Position numbers and translations under genes: made by a program
NCBI GenBank assembly: GCA_023228875.1
Contig: JALOAG010000001.1
Coordinates: forward strand, 558,001 to 622,000
Source: Bacteroidia bacterium
GTDB taxonomy: Bacteria > Bacteroidota > Bacteroidia > NS11-12g > UBA955
Direction of reading: 5' to 3'
DNA: 64,000 bases
Shown: in pieces, positions 33,560-41,789 of the stretch
Layout: every line of letters begins with the position of its first letter
Position numbering within the stretch: position 1 is the stretch's first letter
The notes under the pieces: model-generated
What the model was told of the DNA's origin: nothing
Database searches by the model: none
What the model saw: only the letters and a program-made list of their open reading frames with translations

Positions 33560-34603
33560 ATGTTTAAACACCTTATAATAAGGTCTTTTTATCCCTTAAG
33601 TATTTTATGGGGAGTCATAACACTTTGTTTTATTCTTTTTTATGTGTTTCCGGATGCAGATGAATTAGTGGTAGGTCAAAGAAGTGATTTGCAAACAAAA
33701 CAAGCCATAAAAGAAGAGTTGGGTTTAGACAAACCGGCATTTGCCCGATACATTCACTATTTAAAACATTTAAGCCCTATTTCAGTTGAATCAAAGAACA
33801 ATATTGTAGAGACTAATATCAACATTGGTGTTTCCGCTACTTCAGCATTAGTTATTAAATTTCCTGATTTTGGACTTTCATATCAAAATCGTAAACCTGT
33901 GGTTTCCATTCTTCTCGAAGCGCTGGTAGGTACATTAACATTAGCAGGTGTTGCTATGTTGCTGGCATTTTTCATGGGGATTGTGCTTGGGACTATTGCT
34001 GCATTAAATTATAATAGTATAGCAGACTCTGTCATACTTGCTTTTAGTACACTTTTCATTTCCATACCTTCTTTTTTCTCTTCAATATTAATAGCGTGGC
34101 TGTTTGGGTTTGTATGGCATCAATATACAGGTCTTCCCATGACCGGAAGCTTATTTTCAATTGATTTAGAAACAGGGAACCAAATATTAACATTGGAAAA
34201 TTTGGTATTGCCTGCGCTCGCGTTAGCTGTTAGACCTGTTGCAGTAATTACTCAATTAATGCGTTCTTCTCTTTTGGGAGTGTTGCAGAGTGATTATATA
34301 AGGACAGCAAAAGCAAAAGGATTGTCACCTAATAAATTAATTGTACGTCATGCACTTAAAAATGCACTCAATCCGGTTATTACAGCTGCCTCAGGTTGGT
34401 TTGCATCAATGATGGCGGGCGCATTCTTTGTTGAATACATCTTTAATTGGAAAGGACTTGGCAAAGTTTTAATAGAATCTGTGCAACTTAGTGATTTGCC
34501 TGTTGTCTCCGGTGGAGTAATTTACATTGCTATCATCTTCATAGCGGTCAACTCACTGGTCAATATCTCATATCAATATCTTGATCCGAAATTAAAAAAA
34601 TAA
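33560..34603 (+). CDS. ABC transporter permease (DppB/OppB family), no partner genes nearby
   Basis: 347 residues with six transmembrane helices. N-terminal IRSFYPLSILWGVITLC, the soluble loop after helix 1, and the EAA loop YIRTAKAKGLSPNKLIVRHA, ALKNALNPVIT identify a binding-protein-dependent permease of the peptide/nickel type. No ATPase, second permease or binding protein is in the window. Its last bases overlap the aroK ATG (ATAATG). Located between a DoxX-family gene and aroK, a position unrelated to peptides. Confidence 0.88.
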   Translation: MFKHLIIRSFYPLSILWGVITLCFILFYVFPDADELVVGQRSDLQTKQAIKEELGLDKPAFARYIHYLKHLSPISVESKNNIVETNINIGVSATSALVIKFPDFGLSYQNRKPVVSILLEALVGTLTLAGVAMLLAFFMGIVLGTIAALNYNSIADSVILAFSTLFISIPSFFSSILIAWLFGFVWHQYTGLPMTGSLFSIDLETGNQILTLENLVLPALALAVRPVAVITQLMRSSLLGVLQSDYIRTAKAKGLSPNKLIVRHALKNALNPVITAASGWFASMMAGAFFVEYIFNWKGLGKVLIESVQLSDLPVVSGGVIYIAIIFIAVNSLVNISYQYLDPKLKK

Positions 34604-35151
34604 TGACAAAAATTTTTGTTGTTGGAATGCCGGCAAGTGGCAAAACTACCTTTGGGGCTAAATTGGCAAAAGCTCTTAATTATAGTTTTGTTGATTTAGA
34701 TAAATTAATAGAAGAAAATGAAAATAAATCGATAGCAAAAATGTTTGAAGATATTGGCGAATTAGGTTTTAGGGAAATTGAACGATTCTATTTGCAAGGA
34801 TTGAAAGATTTGCAACATGCAGTTATTAGTACAGGCGGAGGCTCTGTTGCATTTTTAGATAATATGGAGTGGATGAATTCAAATGGTTTAACTATTTATC
34901 TGGAAGTTGATATAGCCACTTTGATACAGAGAAACACCGTAAATAGGCGGTTTAGACCACTTTTTGCCGACAGTTCAAATGAAGAAATAGAAGAAAAAAT
35001 GTATTTTTTAATGGAAAAGAGGGTGCAATTTTATGAACTATCAACCTTGGTAGTCAATAAACAAAGTGTGAAAACAACTAATAACATATCTGATAATCAG
35101 CAAGTTAACGAAGTTAAGGAAATAATTAATCAGATTGTTGATTTTAGGTGA
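34603..35151 (+). CDS. aroK: Shikimate kinase AroK
   Basis: 182 residues; phosphorylates shikimate at O3 in aromatic amino-acid synthesis. P-loop VGMPASGKTTFG (about 8-16), shikimate-binding VDLDKLIEE, ISTGGGSVAF and the lid Arg in RRFRPLFAD. P-loop NMP-kinase fold, cytosolic. Translational coupling to the permease gene is likely because the ATG shares bases with its stop. Promoter of HU follows 32 bp after. Confidence 0.93.
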   Translation: MTKIFVVGMPASGKTTFGAKLAKALNYSFVDLDKLIEENENKSIAKMFEDIGELGFREIERFYLQGLKDLQHAVISTGGGSVAFLDNMEWMNSNGLTIYLEVDIATLIQRNTVNRRFRPLFADSSNEEIEEKMYFLMEKRVQFYELSTLVVNKQSVKTTNNISDNQQVNEVKEIINQIVDFR

Positions 35152-35182
35152 ATAAATAGCGTTAAAAAAAATGCGGAAGTGC

Positions 35183-35212
35183 TTGCATTTCTAATTGTGT
35201 ACTCTACATTTG
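35183..35212 (+). promoter_or_regulatory. Promoter of the canonical HU gene
   Basis: TTG (35183-35185), 19-bp spacer, TACATTTG (35205-35212): an exact consensus match. Predicted leader of about 32 nt, unusually AT-rich and lacking a Shine-Dalgarno, before the ATG at 35251. Confidence 0.7.
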
Positions 35213-35250
35213 ACGATGTAAATTTTTATTAACTTAAATAATTAAATATT

Positions 35251-35523
35251 ATGAACAAATCAGATTTAATCGATCACATTGCAAAGGATGCTTCAATCAC
35301 TAAAGTACAAGCATCAGCAGCTTTGAATTCATTCATTGATGCAACATCTAAAGCTTTAAAGAAAGGTGATAACCTTATCTTAGTTGGATTCGGAACTTTC
35401 TCAGTTACTAAAAGAGCTGCAAGAAAAGGCCGTAACCCAAGAACAGGTCAAGAAATTAAAATTCCTGCTAAGAAAGTTGTTAAATTCAAAGCTGGTTCTG
35501 ATCTTTCTAAAAAGGTTGGATAA
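35251..35523 (+). CDS. hup: HU DNA-binding protein
   Basis: 90-residue canonical HU: MNKSDLIDHIAKDASITK, GFGTFSVTKRAARKGRNPRTGQ with the DNA-intercalating RNP arm, and IPAKKVVKFKAG. Histone-like nucleoid protein that bends DNA. The codon use is strongly biased toward A-ending optimal codons, consistent with high expression. A monocistronic unit with a consensus promoter and a strong terminator 25 bp after the stop. Confidence 0.96.
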   Translation: MNKSDLIDHIAKDASITKVQASAALNSFIDATSKALKKGDNLILVGFGTFSVTKRAARKGRNPRTGQEIKIPAKKVVKFKAGSDLSKKVG

Positions 35524-35547
35524 TTCTACCTTTTTACGTTCCTTTGA

Positions 35548-35574
35548 GCCTCGCATTTGCGGGGCTTTTTTTTT
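35548..35574 (+). terminator. Intrinsic terminator of HU
   Basis: GCCTCGC (35548-35554), loop ATTT, GCGGGGC (35559-35565), then nine T (35566-35574). Stem has one G-T pair. The next gene's ATG begins only 3 nt later. Confidence 0.9.
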
Positions 35575-35577
35575 GAT

Positions 35578-36768
35578 ATGATTTCACAAAAGACACTCTT
35601 TTTAAATTTACTGGCACAAACTACACAAGCTCCTTTATTACTTGAAATCGAAAGGGCGGACGGAGTTGTTTTGTATGGAACACATGGGGAGCAATATCTC
35701 GATTTAATATCAGGGATTAGTGTCAGTTCCCTGGGGCATGGTAATAAAGCTGTAATTAATGCGATTGAAGAACAAGCGCATAAGTATCTTCACTTAATGG
35801 TATATGGAGAACTCGTTTTGACCCCCCAAGTGAAGTTAGCAGAGGTACTTTCGCAATTCTTACCTTTCAAAGATCAAACTTCTGTATTTTTTACAAATTC
35901 AGGAAGTGAAGCTATAGAAGGTGCTATGAAATTAGCTAAGAGAGCTACAGGGCGTGCAGAGATTATTGCGCTCAAAAATGCATATCATGGAAGCACACAT
36001 GGTGCAATTAGTCTCAGTGCAGACCCTTATTATACTGATTTTTATCGCCCATTGCTTCCTCAGATGAGGCAAATAAAACAAAATTCAATTGAGGATTTAG
36101 ATTATATTACAACTGATACTGCGGCAGTTTTTGTTGAAACTATCATGGGTGAAGCCGGTTATCTGCCATCAAACCAAGAGTGGTTAAAAGAATTAAGAAA
36201 TAGATGTACTCAGAGTGGTGCTCTTTTAGTATTAGATGAGGTGCAATGCGGTATGGGAAGGAGCGGTACTTTGTTTGCTTTTGAACAGTATGAAATTCAA
36301 CCGGACATCTTGGTACTTGCAAAAGCATTTGGAGCAGGAATGCCATTAGGAGCTTTCATTTCAAACAAAGAGACTATGTCAGTCTTGTCAACTAATCCTA
36401 TCTTAGGGCATATTTCAACTTTTGGAGGACATCCTGTGTCGTGTGCAGCGGCTCTGGCAGGATTTGTTGAAATTACAGAACGAAAATTATGGCAAAATGC
36501 CAAAGAAATTGAAAGAGAGTTTAGAAGCGGGTTGATGCACCCTGCTTTGCAACAAATCACAGGGCGAGGTGCTATGTTGGGTATAGAACTACCCACACAA
36601 GTAAAGTGTTTAGAGTTTGTACAACATAGTATTGAATCAGGAGTGTTGATTGATTGGTTCCTTTATGCACCTCACAAAGTAAGACTTTCGCCACCTTTGG
36701 TAATCAACAGCAGTGAGATTAGGCAAGCTTGTGAAATTATGAATAATGTAGCCGAAAAGATTTTCTAA
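35578..36768 (+). CDS. Class III PLP aminotransferase (acetylornithine/4-aminobutyrate type)
   Basis: 396 residues from the ATG at 35578 (MISQKTLFLNLLAQ); an in-frame TTG at 35557 is rejected because it lies inside the HU terminator. Signatures: FTNSGSEAIEGAMKLA (cofactor binding), HGSTHGA, LDEVQCGMGRSG, and the Schiff-base Lys in LVLAKAFGAGMPLGAF. Fold type I, cytosolic. Substrate among acetylornithine, 4-aminobutyrate and similar cannot be fixed from sequence alone. Its own promoter, if any, must lie inside the HU terminator region. Confidence 0.88.
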   Translation: MISQKTLFLNLLAQTTQAPLLLEIERADGVVLYGTHGEQYLDLISGISVSSLGHGNKAVINAIEEQAHKYLHLMVYGELVLTPQVKLAEVLSQFLPFKDQTSVFFTNSGSEAIEGAMKLAKRATGRAEIIALKNAYHGSTHGAISLSADPYYTDFYRPLLPQMRQIKQNSIEDLDYITTDTAAVFVETIMGEAGYLPSNQEWLKELRNRCTQSGALLVLDEVQCGMGRSGTLFAFEQYEIQPDILVLAKAFGAGMPLGAFISNKETMSVLSTNPILGHISTFGGHPVSCAAALAGFVEITERKLWQNAKEIEREFRSGLMHPALQQITGRGAMLGIELPTQVKCLEFVQHSIESGVLIDWFLYAPHKVRLSPPLVINSSEIRQACEIMNNVAEKIF

Positions 36769-36773
36769 CTACT

Positions 36774-37604
36774 ATGAGGAAGATTTTTATACTATTATGT
36801 TGTATCAGTCTTTTTGCATGTCACAAATCACAGCAAGAGAATGTTAATCAAGTGGCAAAAATTGTTGAATTTCAAGATCATGCGCTAAGCTTGTTTACAG
36901 TTGCGTATGATGTAATGGCCAAAATTGATTCACCATCTACTGTCAGTATGTTTCAAAATTGTATGGAAGTAGTTTGGATAGATTCACTTTTTAATGATGG
37001 TAACGGGATTGAAGCTTTTCTTACTTTTCATAATTATGACTCTTTTTCAAGTAAGTATTTGTATGGGTTTGATAAAAAGTTGCGCAAAGGACTTTTATAC
37101 ATAGAGGTAAATCATTCGCTAAGCAACCAAGATGTAACCGGACAGATTGCAATAGTAGATTCAATTCAATATAATTCAGGGTATTATATTAAGAAAATGA
37201 AGCAGCTTAATGGAAGTTTGTTTTTTAGTAGAAATGGTGCTAATAGCTGGGTTGTTTCCCTGCCTCAAATGAAGTATCAAAGTGGATTGCAGCTTGGGAT
37301 GATGAGTTTTGAGGGAGAAATAAACCTCTCATCAGGCTCAAGCAATGGACTGATAGGTGCGACATTATCAATGAAAGGTTCTTCAAAGGGAGTCGTTTCA
37401 TCCGATTTCAAGACAGAAATAAAAGCACCTTTAGAAATAAATTTTTCAAAAGAATGTTCAGGTATGTATAGGGTAGGAGAACAACAGGTGCAATTCAAAG
37501 ATGACACTTGGACTGTGAATTATAATGCTTTCAACACAGGAAACTGTGATAGATATATCAAGTTGGAATGGGGTCGGCAAGAGTATTTTAGACCTATGTA
37601 TTAG
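36774..37604 (+). CDS. Putative lipoprotein, 276 aa
   Basis: Signal peptide with lipobox LFACH (Cys about 16). Mature protein mostly beta-strand in character (GLLYIEVNHSLSNQDVTGQI, MSFEGEINLSSGSS) and ends with a region rich in Tyr and Trp. No family recognised. It follows the aminotransferase by 5 bp, and its last 4 bases overlap the convergent small lipoprotein gene. Confidence 0.6.
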   Translation: MRKIFILLCCISLFACHKSQQENVNQVAKIVEFQDHALSLFTVAYDVMAKIDSPSTVSMFQNCMEVVWIDSLFNDGNGIEAFLTFHNYDSFSSKYLYGFDKKLRKGLLYIEVNHSLSNQDVTGQIAIVDSIQYNSGYYIKKMKQLNGSLFFSRNGANSWVVSLPQMKYQSGLQLGMMSFEGEINLSSGSSNGLIGATLSMKGSSKGVVSSDFKTEIKAPLEINFSKECSGMYRVGEQQVQFKDDTWTVNYNAFNTGNCDRYIKLEWGRQEYFRPMY

Positions 37605-37873
37605 AGTTTGCCCCCGCTTCCTCTTATTTTTCTAGAGCTATAAGGGTTGCCTTCTTTGCCAAAAAGTCCTCTATCTTTTTTTCCGAGTCTATTTTTTTTC
37701 TTTGCTTTATGAACTTGGTTGCCACAACTTGTTGTGCGAGTTCTACCACTATTAGGGGCTTTGACAACATGTACTTCGTTTCCACAACTTGCAGCTGACT
37801 GACATGCGGATATCCCGAAAAGAAGACAAATAATGACAATAAAAAAGCAAATACGTTTATATGAGCAATGCAA
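37601..37873 (-). CDS. Small basic lipoprotein with duplicated SCGNxVH motif
   Basis: 90 residues: N-terminal hydrophobic stretch (ICFFIVIICLLFGISAC, lipobox ISAC) and a mature, Lys/Arg/Gly-rich part. It contains two copies of a short motif, SCGNEVHVVKAP and SCGNQVHKAKKK. The rest (NRLGKKDRGLFGKEG, SSRKIRGSGGK) is low-complexity and basic. No family recognised. Only a TTG start is available at 37871-37873, 7 bp after a TATATTTG -7 element, so the mRNA would be nearly leaderless. Confidence 0.5.
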   Translation of the reverse strand: MHCSYKRICFFIVIICLLFGISACQSAASCGNEVHVVKAPNSGRTRTTSCGNQVHKAKKKNRLGKKDRGLFGKEGNPYSSRKIRGSGGKL

Positions 37874-37880
37874 AACGCAG

Positions 37881-37888
37881 CAAATATA
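37881..37888 (-). promoter_or_regulatory. -7 element for the small basic lipoprotein
   Basis: TATATTTG followed by C on the minus strand, 7 bp upstream of the TTG start. Confidence 0.5.
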
Positions 37889-38115
37889 TTAAGAAAATGA
37901 TGATAAGAAATACTTTAAAATTCGGTTGCTATTACTTTAGAAGTGAAATTTAGTTTCCGAGTTGAAAGATTCCTATAGTTTGAGATGATAGATATCCTAT
38001 TGATTGTCTTCTTGTTAAAAAATGAATGCCATCATGAGACGCGATTACATTAAAAGATAAAGATTTTACTTAATTGAAAAGTTCAAAAATTATTTTTCTT
38101 TTCCACTGTATTTGC

Positions 38116-38140
38116 TAATTTTGCCGCCCCCAAAAGGAGG
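38116..38140 (+). promoter_or_regulatory. rpsA -7 element and strong Shine-Dalgarno
   Basis: TAATTTTG (38116-38123) is a consensus -7 box. AAAAGGAGG (38132-38140) is a strong Shine-Dalgarno that ends 9 nt before the TTG start codon at 38150. This is unusual for a phylum that rarely uses such sites and supports the TTG as the true start. Confidence 0.7.
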
Positions 38141-38149
38141 AATTATAAT

Positions 38150-40297
38150 TTGACAGAAGAAAAAAAATTAACCGCAACAGAGTCAACTGAAAGCACACAA
38201 ACAGCTAAGACTCAACCCGAATTGACACAGAGGGTGCACAATCCGGATGAATTTGATTGGAGTATGGATGGAGCAGGTTTTGCCCATTACTCTAAAGCAG
38301 AAAAATCTAAAATGGAGGAATTGTATTCCAAAAACATTTCTTCACTTAACACAAATGAGATCATTGAAGGAAAAGTTGTTTCAATCACAGATAAAGATGT
38401 GGTATTAGATGTCGGATTCAAATCTGACGGAATTGTTTCTAAAAATGAATTTAGAGATATGCCAAATCTTAAAATTGGCGACAAAGTTCTTGTGTTTGTT
38501 GAGCAAACAGAAGATGCTCTTGGGCAACTTGTACTATCTAGAAAGAAAGCACTTCAAGAAAATTCTTGGGTAGAAATTTGTAAAGCGATGGAACAAGATA
38601 AGGTACTTACCGGTCTTGTTACATCTAGAACAAAAGGAGGACTTGTTGTTGATGTGATGGGAATCGATGCATTTTTACCCGGTTCTCAAATTGATACCAA
38701 ACCTATTCGTGACTACGATCAATTTGTAGGTAAAGAAATGGAGTTTAAGGTGGTAAAAGTGAATGAGATTTTTAGAAATGTTGTGATATCACACAAAGTG
38801 TTAATTGAAGATGATATCGAAGCACAAAAATCTGAAATTCTATCCAGCCTCGAAAAAGGTCAAGTATTAGAAGGAGTTGTTAAAAATATGACTTCATTTG
38901 GTGTATTTATTGACCTTGGTGGTGTTGATGGATTATTACATATTACAGATATCTCTTGGGGTAGAATCAATCACCCGGAAGAAGTATTGCATTTAGACCA
39001 AAAAATCAATGTTGTTGTTCTTGATTTTGATGACGAAAAGAAAAGAATATCTCTTGGCTTGAAACAGCTTTCAGAACATCCTTGGGATTCATTGGATGAC
39101 AGCATTAAAGTTGGTTCTAAAGTTAAAGGCAAAATTGTTACGGTTGCTGACTATGGAGCATTTCTTGAGATTAAACCGGGTGTAGAAGGACTCATTCACG
39201 TTTCTGAAATGAGTTGGTCTCAACACCTAAGAAATCCTTCTGATTTCCTTAAAGTAGGTGACGAAATTGAAGCAGTGGTGCTGACTTTTGAAAAAGAAGA
39301 AAGAAAAATCTCATTGGGTATTAAGCAATTAACACCTGATCCATGGCAATCAATTCAAGCTAAATACCCTATCGGTAGTAAACACGAAGGAGTTGTTAAG
39401 AACCTAACAAGTTATGGGTTGTTTGTTGAACTTGAAGAAGGTGTTGACGGACTTGTTCACGTTTCTGACCTTTCATGGACAAAGAAAATTAAACATCCTG
39501 CCGAGTACATTAAAAAGGATGAGAAAATTGAAGTGATTGTTCTGGAAATTGATAGTGAAAATAGAAGACTTTCATTGGGACACAAACAATTAGAAGAAAA
39601 CCCATGGGATGCATTCGAATCTATTTTCAAAGTAGGTACTAGACATGAGGCAACTATTGTTGACTTGAATGATAAAGGCGCAACGGTACAATTATCTTAT
39701 GGTATTGAAGGTTTTATTCCTAAACGTCACTTAACTCAGCAAGATAATGCCCAAGTTAAAGAAGAGCAAACTATCGAAGCTGAAGTGATAGAATTTAATA
39801 AGGATGCTAAAACAATCATTCTTTCTCATACTGTGATTTGGAAGGCAAATGACGAAGAAAAGAAAGATGCAGAAAATAAGAAGAAAGAGAAACAGGCTAA
39901 AAGTACTTCTAAAACTGTACAACAAATCAATCAAGCAAATGACAAATCTACTTTAGGTGACTTAGATGCATTTGATGACTTAAAGGCTATGTTTGAAAAA
40001 GCTGAAGCGAAAGCTGAAAAGAAATCAAGCAAAAAGTCTGAAGCAGAGCCTATAGCAACAACCAAAGAGGAGAAAGCACCAGCCAAGTCAAAGAAATCTA
40101 AAGGTGATGATTTGAAAAAATTAAGCGGTGTAGGTCCTGCTTTTGAAAAAAGATTGATAGCTGTTGGTATTGATTCTTATGCTAAAATGGCTGCTCTAAC
40201 TGAAGCTAATGTGAACAAACTTGAAGAAAAAGATAATATCACAAGTTGGTCAAATTGGGAAAAGTGGATTGAAGAAGCTAAGGCACTGATTGGATAA
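38150..40297 (+). CDS. rpsA: 30S ribosomal protein S1 with C-terminal helix-hairpin-helix
   Basis: 715 residues. Six S1 domains can be traced, starting near NEIIEGKVVSITDKDVV, DKVLTGLVTSRTKGG, GQVLEGVVKNMTSFGVFID, GSKVKGKIVTVADYGAF, GSKHEGVVKNLTSYGLFV and GTRHEATIVDLNDKGATV. Then comes a Lys/Glu-rich linker (about 565-650) and a final helix-hairpin-helix region (DDLKKLSGVGPAFEKRL, 652-715) seen in several Bacteroidota ribosomal proteins. S1 unfolds mRNA and promotes initiation where no Shine-Dalgarno exists. The start is TTG; an in-frame ATG occurs only at about residue 39 (WSMDG), too late for the conserved N-terminus. Confidence 0.95.
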   Translation: MTEEKKLTATESTESTQTAKTQPELTQRVHNPDEFDWSMDGAGFAHYSKAEKSKMEELYSKNISSLNTNEIIEGKVVSITDKDVVLDVGFKSDGIVSKNEFRDMPNLKIGDKVLVFVEQTEDALGQLVLSRKKALQENSWVEICKAMEQDKVLTGLVTSRTKGGLVVDVMGIDAFLPGSQIDTKPIRDYDQFVGKEMEFKVVKVNEIFRNVVISHKVLIEDDIEAQKSEILSSLEKGQVLEGVVKNMTSFGVFIDLGGVDGLLHITDISWGRINHPEEVLHLDQKINVVVLDFDDEKKRISLGLKQLSEHPWDSLDDSIKVGSKVKGKIVTVADYGAFLEIKPGVEGLIHVSEMSWSQHLRNPSDFLKVGDEIEAVVLTFEKEERKISLGIKQLTPDPWQSIQAKYPIGSKHEGVVKNLTSYGLFVELEEGVDGLVHVSDLSWTKKIKHPAEYIKKDEKIEVIVLEIDSENRRLSLGHKQLEENPWDAFESIFKVGTRHEATIVDLNDKGATVQLSYGIEGFIPKRHLTQQDNAQVKEEQTIEAEVIEFNKDAKTIILSHTVIWKANDEEKKDAENKKKEKQAKSTSKTVQQINQANDKSTLGDLDAFDDLKAMFEKAEAKAEKKSSKKSEAEPIATTKEEKAPAKSKKSKGDDLKKLSGVGPAFEKRLIAVGIDSYAKMAALTEANVNKLEEKDNITSWSNWEKWIEEAKALIG

Positions 40298-40317
40298 TTT
40301 CCAATAATCATAATATT

Positions 40318-40347
40318 AAGCCGTTTGGATTTCCAAACGGCTTTTTT
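40318..40347 (+). terminator. rpsA intrinsic terminator
   Basis: AAGCCGTTTGG (40318-40328) pairs with CCAAACGGCTT (40333-40343) around loop ATTT, followed by T to 40347. The perfect stem can also act on the convergent DUF58 gene that ends at 40350, though the minus strand has a poorer T run. Confidence 0.9.
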
Positions 40348-40349
40348 GT

Positions 40350-41255
40350 TTAATAGAGTTTTTGTCTTTTGAGTAAAAATGGGAGTATAATTTGCTCGAA
40401 CCCTTTATCAATATCTGCTTCAATGAAATCAACTTGGTATTGCATTGATTTTTCTTTGATAATCTTGTTAAAGGATTGAATACGTTGAATGTATTCTTTA
40501 CGTACTTCTTCGGTGTTGATTTTTATCTCTTCACCGGTTTCTATATCTACAAATTTGTGTGGTACAGATGGAAAGTTGAATTGAATTTCTTCATTTCCAT
40601 ATACGGTATGAAAAATTATTATTTCATGCTTCTTAAATTTAAGATGATTGATTGCATCAAATAATAACTGAGGATTGTTGAGATTGGTTTGGTCGAATAG
40701 GTCTGAAAATATAATTACCAGGCTTCGCCTGTGTATTTTCTCTGCCATTAAATGCAGCATGGAAACAATATCTGTTTGTTCGCGCTTTTGTTCGGACTTT
40801 ATGACCTTCTCTAGTTGTGAGATGATTTCTTGGTAATGTTGCGTAGATGATTTGACTGCACTTTGCCATTCAATACTTTTTGCGAAGCAAGTCAAACCAA
40901 ATGCATCACGTTGTTTTTTGAGCAGATAACTTAATACTGCTGCAGATTTGAGTGCAAATTCAAGTTTGCTGTTTTGAACAAGAGGATAGTACATGGAAGA
41001 CGAAATGTCCAAAAGTATATGTGCGCGTAGATTTGTTTCCTCCTCAAATCGCTTGACAAACAAGTTGTCTGTTCTGGCATATAACTTCCAGTCAATATTG
41101 CGAATACTATCCCCTTGGTTGTAAGCTCTATGCTCAGCAAACTCAACACTAAATCCATGAAATGGACTTTTGTGCATTCCGGTAATAAAACCTTCAACAG
41201 TTTCTCTGGCAAAAAAGTCAAGAGATGCTAGACTGTGTGCGGTTTCCTGAAGCAT
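40350..41255 (-). CDS. DUF58 domain protein
   Basis: 301 residues. Typical DUF58 (vWA-like): GFSVEFAEHRAYNQGDSIRN, IDWKLYARTDNLFVKRFEEE and the vWA-like DISSSMYY with MIDAS-like residues. Usually encoded near a MoxR ATPase and vWA proteins; here those partners are not in the window. Function: probable metal-dependent adaptor for MoxR-driven protein maturation. It begins 17 bp downstream of trxA on the same strand. Confidence 0.88.
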   Translation of the reverse strand: MLQETAHSLASLDFFARETVEGFITGMHKSPFHGFSVEFAEHRAYNQGDSIRNIDWKLYARTDNLFVKRFEEETNLRAHILLDISSSMYYPLVQNSKLEFALKSAAVLSYLLKKQRDAFGLTCFAKSIEWQSAVKSSTQHYQEIISQLEKVIKSEQKREQTDIVSMLHLMAEKIHRRSLVIIFSDLFDQTNLNNPQLLFDAINHLKFKKHEIIIFHTVYGNEEIQFNFPSVPHKFVDIETGEEIKINTEEVRKEYIQRIQSFNKIIKEKSMQYQVDFIEADIDKGFEQIILPFLLKRQKLY

Positions 41256-41272
41256 AGTGAAAATTGCTTAGC

Positions 41273-41590
41273 TTATAGATGAGCATCTATTTTAGCAGCA
41301 ATATGACTCTTTGGGAGTGCACCTACTAATTTGTCAACAACCTGCCCACCTTTAAAAATCAACAATGTAGGAATGCTTCTAATTCCAAATTGTCCTGATA
41401 TGTTGGGATTTTCATCTACGTTTACTTTACCGATTACTGCCTTGCCGGAATATTCATTAGCTAATTCTTCTACTACCGGTGCTATCATTCTGCATGGTCC
41501 ACACCACTCTGCCCAAAAATCTACTAATACTGGTTTGTCTGAATTTAAAACTTCATTTTGAAAGTTTGAATCGTTGAATGTTATTGCCAT
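41273..41590 (-). CDS. trxA: Thioredoxin
   Basis: 105 residues with the active site WCGPCRM (about 30-36) and FWAEWCGPC context, the cis-Pro in RSIPTLLIF, and [10 protein letters not shown]. Cytosolic, no signal peptide. General disulfide reductant. Lies upstream of the DUF58 gene by 17 bp, probably cotranscribed. A weak promoter-like TTAATTTG is found about 25 bp before the ATG. Confidence 0.97.
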   Translation of the reverse strand: MAITFNDSNFQNEVLNSDKPVLVDFWAEWCGPCRMIAPVVEELANEYSGKAVIGKVNVDENPNISGQFGIRSIPTLLIFKGGQVVDKLVGALPKSHIAAKIDAHL

Positions 41591-41756
41591 AATAATATAT
41601 AATTTTCTGTTAGCAAATTAACACCAAATTAATTGCCAAAACCAATTTACGGACAAAATAGGTCTAATCTTCTGCCATTATGCCAATCAAATAGAGATTC
41701 TCTTGCTGCTGCAAAAAAGTTGCACAAAATCAACCCTTGAATATGTGTAAATTGCC

Positions 41757-41764
41757 TATTTTTG
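41757..41764 (+). promoter_or_regulatory. -7 element for DUF5606
   Basis: TATTTTTG, 25 bp upstream of the ATG at 41790. A TTG at 41737-41739 gives a 17-bp spacer, slightly short of the 19-bp norm. Confidence 0.5.
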
Positions 41765-41789
41765 AACACTTTATAAGGATTAATAAAAT

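Noticed and set aside
35557..35577. Start of the class III aminotransferase at TTG 35557
   Set aside because: It lies inside the terminator hairpin of HU and adds residues MRGFFFD not found in the family.
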